Assembly (NCBI GenBank): GCA_902812365.1
Contig: CADDZC010000015.1
Coordinates: forward strand, 1-56,519
DNA from: Acidobacteriota bacterium
GTDB taxonomy: Bacteria; Acidobacteriota; Terriglobia; UBA7540
Length of the DNA stretch: 56,519 bases
Direction: 5' to 3'
Shown: piece by piece, positions 53,819 through 56,519 of the stretch
Numbering within the stretch: the stretch's first letter is position 1
Layout: each line of letters opens with the position of its first letter
Made by a program: the position numbers and the translations under genes
Notes under the pieces: model-generated
The model's input: the letters and a program-made list of their open reading frames with translations, nothing else
Told to the model about the DNA's origin: nothing
Database searches by the model: none

Positions 53819-55125
53819 GAACGATGGCGGCGGGTGGGCGCAGCCGGATTCGCTGGCTGCTCGTCTTCTGGATCTTCGTGATCAGCGTCGTGGCGTTCCT
53901 TGACCGCACCAACGTCGCCATCGCCGGCATCGACATCATGAAGGAATACCGACTCACGAATACCGAGCTGGGGCTGTTCTCGACGGCCTTTCTGCTCGGC
54001 TATGCGCTGTCTCAGGCTCCGGGCGGGTGGCTGGCGGATTGGCTGGGCCCGCGCCGCGTGCTGGCCGGAGCGGTGGTTTGGTGGGGCCTGTTCACGGCCC
54101 TCACGGCCGCCGTCCCCGCCGGCACCGGGCACGCCCTCGCCCTGTTTGCTGGTGTCCGCTTTCTGCTCGGCGTGGGAGAGGCCGTGATGTACCCGGCCTC
54201 GAACCAATTCGTGGCCCGCTGGATTCCGTCTCACGAGCGCGGCTTGGCCAACGGCTGGATCTTCGCCGGCGTGGGCGTCGGATCGGGGATCACGCCCCCG
54301 TTGATCACCGCCGTAACGCTTCGCGCCGGCTGGCGCTGGTCGTTTTGGATCAGCGCCGCGCTGGGAATGGTTGTCGGCATCGTTTGGTGGGCGATCGCCC
54401 GCGACCAGCCGGCGGAACATCCGCGCGTATCGGCGGCGGAACTGGAGGAGATCGCGGCCGGCCTGACGCTGGGCGGGGCGGTGCCGGGCCGCGCGCCGCG
54501 GCCGCCCTGGCGGAAAATCTTCCGCAGCCGCGACGTCCTGGCCATCACTCTCAGCTACTTCAGCTACGGCTATACGGCCTGGATTTTCTTCAGCTGGTTC
54601 TTTATCTACCTGGCCCGGGTTCGCGGTCTCAATCTCCGCACCAGTTCCTATTACGCCATGCTGCCGTTCTTGGCGATGGCGGTCGGCTGCTATGCCGGGG
54701 GCTGGCTCAGCGACGTCCTCACCCGCCGGTATGGGAAGCGCGTGGGCCGCTGCGGCGTGGCCGGGCTGGGAATCGGACTCTGCGCGGTGTTGATCGCCGT
54801 CGGCGCGCGGGTGGCCGGCCCGGCCGCCGCCAGCCTGGTTCTCGCCGGAGGCGTCGGCGCGCTCTACCTCGCGCAGAGCTCGTTCTGGGCCGTCACAGCC
54901 GACCTGGCCGGAGAGTTCTCCGGCACGGTGTCCGGAATCATGAATATGGGGGCGCAGTTCGGCGGAGCGCTCACCGCCTTCCTCACCCCGATGATGGCCG
55001 AGCGCTTCGGTTGGACGGCGTCGTTCATGGTGGCCGCCGCCTGCTGCGCGGCCGGCTCCTTGTTGTGGCTGGTCGTCAATCCTGACCGCCGCCTCGTTCG
55101 CCCGCCGGAGCCCGCCTGGGGGTAA
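53815..55125 (+). CDS. MFS transporter, sugar-acid type
   Basis: This 436-residue carrier has about twelve membrane segments, an FLDRTNVA motif in the first helix and GVGEAVMYPASNQ in the fourth, placing it with the anion:cation symporters (glucarate, galactonate and hexuronate carriers). It is the second such transporter in the cluster. GTG 53815 overlaps the upstream stop by four bases; ATG 53824 is an alternative. The next gene starts 30 bp after its stop. Confidence 0.93.
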   Translation: MRTMAAGGRSRIRWLLVFWIFVISVVAFLDRTNVAIAGIDIMKEYRLTNTELGLFSTAFLLGYALSQAPGGWLADWLGPRRVLAGAVVWWGLFTALTAAVPAGTGHALALFAGVRFLLGVGEAVMYPASNQFVARWIPSHERGLANGWIFAGVGVGSGITPPLITAVTLRAGWRWSFWISAALGMVVGIVWWAIARDQPAEHPRVSAAELEEIAAGLTLGGAVPGRAPRPPWRKIFRSRDVLAITLSYFSYGYTAWIFFSWFFIYLARVRGLNLRTSSYYAMLPFLAMAVGCYAGGWLSDVLTRRYGKRVGRCGVAGLGIGLCAVLIAVGARVAGPAAASLVLAGGVGALYLAQSSFWAVTADLAGEFSGTVSGIMNMGAQFGGALTAFLTPMMAERFGWTASFMVAAACCAAGSLLWLVVNPDRRLVRPPEPAWG

Positions 55126-55155
55126 AGGCGGGGAGCTCCCTCGGAGGATCAACTC

Positions 55156-56385
55156 ATGCAACGCCGATCGTTTTTGCGAACCGTGGGAACGGGAGGCGCG
55201 GCCCTGGCGGCGGGAGCGCCGAACCTGGCCGCCGCGGCCCCGCCGCCCCTGAAGATCACCCGCGTCCGCTTCTATCACAACCCGAACTCGCCGCTCCACT
55301 TTAACCAGAGCTTCCACATCGTGACGGTCGAGACCGACCAAGGCCTTACCGGCATCGGCGAAGGGGGATCGCCCGACACCGTGCGCCAGTGCGCGGCGAT
55401 GATCATCGGCGAAAACCCGTTTCGCACCGACCGCCTGTGGCAGATGATGTTCCGCGGCTACTTTTACCCCGCCGGCCGCGAAAAGCTCGACGCCCTGGGA
55501 GCGATCGACCTGGCGCTGTGGGACATCAAGGGCAAGGCGCTCGGCGTGCCGGTGTACGAGCTGCTGGGGGGCTTGGCCCGCGACCACGTCGAGTGTTATG
55601 CCACCGGCTTTCCCCGCCAGGGATCGCTCCGGGACACCGCCCGAGCCTGCATCGAGGCCGGATTCCGCGCCTTCCGCCACGCCACGGCCGACCCGGCTAC
55701 CGGCCGCCCCTTCAACTCCCATCAGGCCGTCCGCCAGACGTATGAAGACTGCGTGGCCATTCGGGAGGGGGTGGGGAAGGACGGCGATTGGGCCCTCGAT
55801 TATCACACCCGCTTTGATTTTCCCGACGCCGTGCGCCTCAGCACGCTGATCGAGCCGCTCGAGCCGTATTTCGCCGAGGACTTGATCCGCTCGGAGAATC
55901 CCGAGGTCTATCGCCAGCTGCGCGGTCACGTCAAGGTTCCGATTGCGGTCGGAGAGCAGTTTGGCAGCAAGTGGGACATCAACCGGTTGATCGAGCGGCA
56001 ATGGATCGACTACGCCCGCGTGACGCTCCCCAACGTCGGCGGCATCACCGAGTATATGAAGATTCAGGCCCTGGCCGAAACCCATTACGTGGGGCTGATT
56101 CCGCACTTCACGGGGCCGGTGTCGGAAGCCGCCCTGGTCCATGCCTGCGGCGTGTTTTCCGGCCCGGTGATGATGGAGATGCTCGGCGGCGGACCCCGCC
56201 CGGCCGATTGGCCCCACCTCCCCGAGTGCTATGATTTCCACCAGGGCAAGATGTGGCCCAATGGCCGGCCCGGACTCGGGGTCACCCTTGATACCCGGCC
56301 GCTTCAACTCGTGCTCGAAGTCACCGAGCGGGTGCGGCCCATCCCCATTTTTGAGCGGCCCGACGGTTCGATCACGAATTGGTGA
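55156..56385 (+). CDS. Galactonate-dehydratase-like enolase-superfamily enzyme, Tat-exported
   Basis: This 409-residue protein has a Tat-type leader (QRRSFLRTVG, then an Ala-rich stretch) ahead of the mandelate racemase/enolase capping domain and barrel. Asp215, Glu241 and Glu267 are spaced like the metal ligands Asp183, Glu209 and Glu235 of E. coli galactonate dehydratase. His217 and His317 fall at the positions of its His185 and His285. This strongly suggests dehydration of a galactonate-type sugar acid. A Tat leader on this otherwise cytoplasmic family is unusual. It is the last gene of the cluster. Confidence 0.9.
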   Translation: MQRRSFLRTVGTGGAALAAGAPNLAAAAPPPLKITRVRFYHNPNSPLHFNQSFHIVTVETDQGLTGIGEGGSPDTVRQCAAMIIGENPFRTDRLWQMMFRGYFYPAGREKLDALGAIDLALWDIKGKALGVPVYELLGGLARDHVECYATGFPRQGSLRDTARACIEAGFRAFRHATADPATGRPFNSHQAVRQTYEDCVAIREGVGKDGDWALDYHTRFDFPDAVRLSTLIEPLEPYFAEDLIRSENPEVYRQLRGHVKVPIAVGEQFGSKWDINRLIERQWIDYARVTLPNVGGITEYMKIQALAETHYVGLIPHFTGPVSEAALVHACGVFSGPVMMEMLGGGPRPADWPHLPECYDFHQGKMWPNGRPGLGVTLDTRPLQLVLEVTERVRPIPIFERPDGSITNW

Positions 56386-56432
56386 ACGGGATCGGAGGGT
56401 GAAAAAACCCATAGGCGGCCGGCGGCCGGCTG

Positions 56433-56519
56433 GCGTACAATCGGCGGCGGCCCAGATCGTTCGCTGTCACCACCGGGCGGCTTCGGCCACGGGCTGGGCG
56501 GGCGCCGCCGATTGTACGC
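56433..56519. repeat. Perfect 17-bp inverted repeat at the right edge
   Basis: GCGTACAATCGGCGGCG (56433-56449) is the exact reverse complement of 56503-56519, the last 17 bases of the window, with 53 bp between. The pairing may continue beyond the edge. It could be a terminator-like hairpin, the ends of a small mobile element, or a fold-back that stopped an assembly. Confidence 0.6.

Overview
The window reads as GC-rich chromosomal DNA of an Acidobacteriota bacterium, most likely a Solibacter/Bryobacter-like lineage. This is an inference from gene content: a very large Oar-type TonB receptor with an N-terminal carboxypeptidase-regulatory domain, tandem CRTAC1/ASPIC-UnbV proteins beside a cytochrome-PHM-like protein, a PmoA/DUF6807 protein, SYLF-domain paralogues, a DUF5670 micro-protein and many Tat-leadered sugar enzymes. 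I saw no rRNA, tRNA, CRISPR array or intact insertion sequence.

Layout. 0-0.6 kb: likely mobile-element debris with inverted and direct repeats and a possible gene fragment. 0.65-6 kb: a B12-binding radical SAM protein, a Crp/Fnr regulator, small and damaged genes (DUF5670 protein, a ferritin-like gene with an apparent frameshift, a SYLF relic) and a LolA-like protein. 6.1-15.4 kb: a PUL-like locus with TonB receptor, TPR protein and GH39-like hydrolase on the minus strand, divergent from a LacI regulator and an MFS transporter; the shared intergenic region carries LacI-style palindromes. 15.5-16 kb: a peroxiredoxin whose peroxidatic cysteine codon is an in-frame TGA, a strong selenoprotein candidate. 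16.3-24 kb: a Tat-exported Gfo/Idh/MocA oxidoreductase, a LolA-like protein, a glutaredoxin-like protein, TolC, truA-trpG, and trpD facing trpG. 24-27 kb: an FHA-GAF-sigma54 activator and a DsbA/DsbC-like protein. 27.7-33.8 kb: beta-propeller protein, cytochrome c/PHM-like protein and two CRTAC1 paralogues. 33.9-45.6 kb: GH29 fucosidase, Gfo/Idh oxidoreductase, sugar isomerase, NYN-LOTUS protein, DUF6807, NIPSNAP, two SYLF proteins and an FbaB-type aldolase.

45.7-56.4 kb is a same-strand, mostly tightly spaced cluster: Gfo/Idh oxidoreductase, two xylose-isomerase-like TIM barrels, IolB-like isomerase, LarA-like racemase, MFS, RraA-like lyase, MFS and a galactonate-dehydratase-like enolase. 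It looks like a sugar-acid or inositol-type catabolic operon. Several enzymes have Tat or Sec leaders, so part of the chemistry may be periplasmic. The window ends in a perfect 17-bp inverted repeat.

The observations most worth testing are the UGA-containing peroxiredoxin, the LarA homologue with Thr where the cofactor-binding Lys should be, the exported sugar-acid cluster, the LacI/TonB intergenic region, and the SYLF relic joined in frame to a neighbouring gene.
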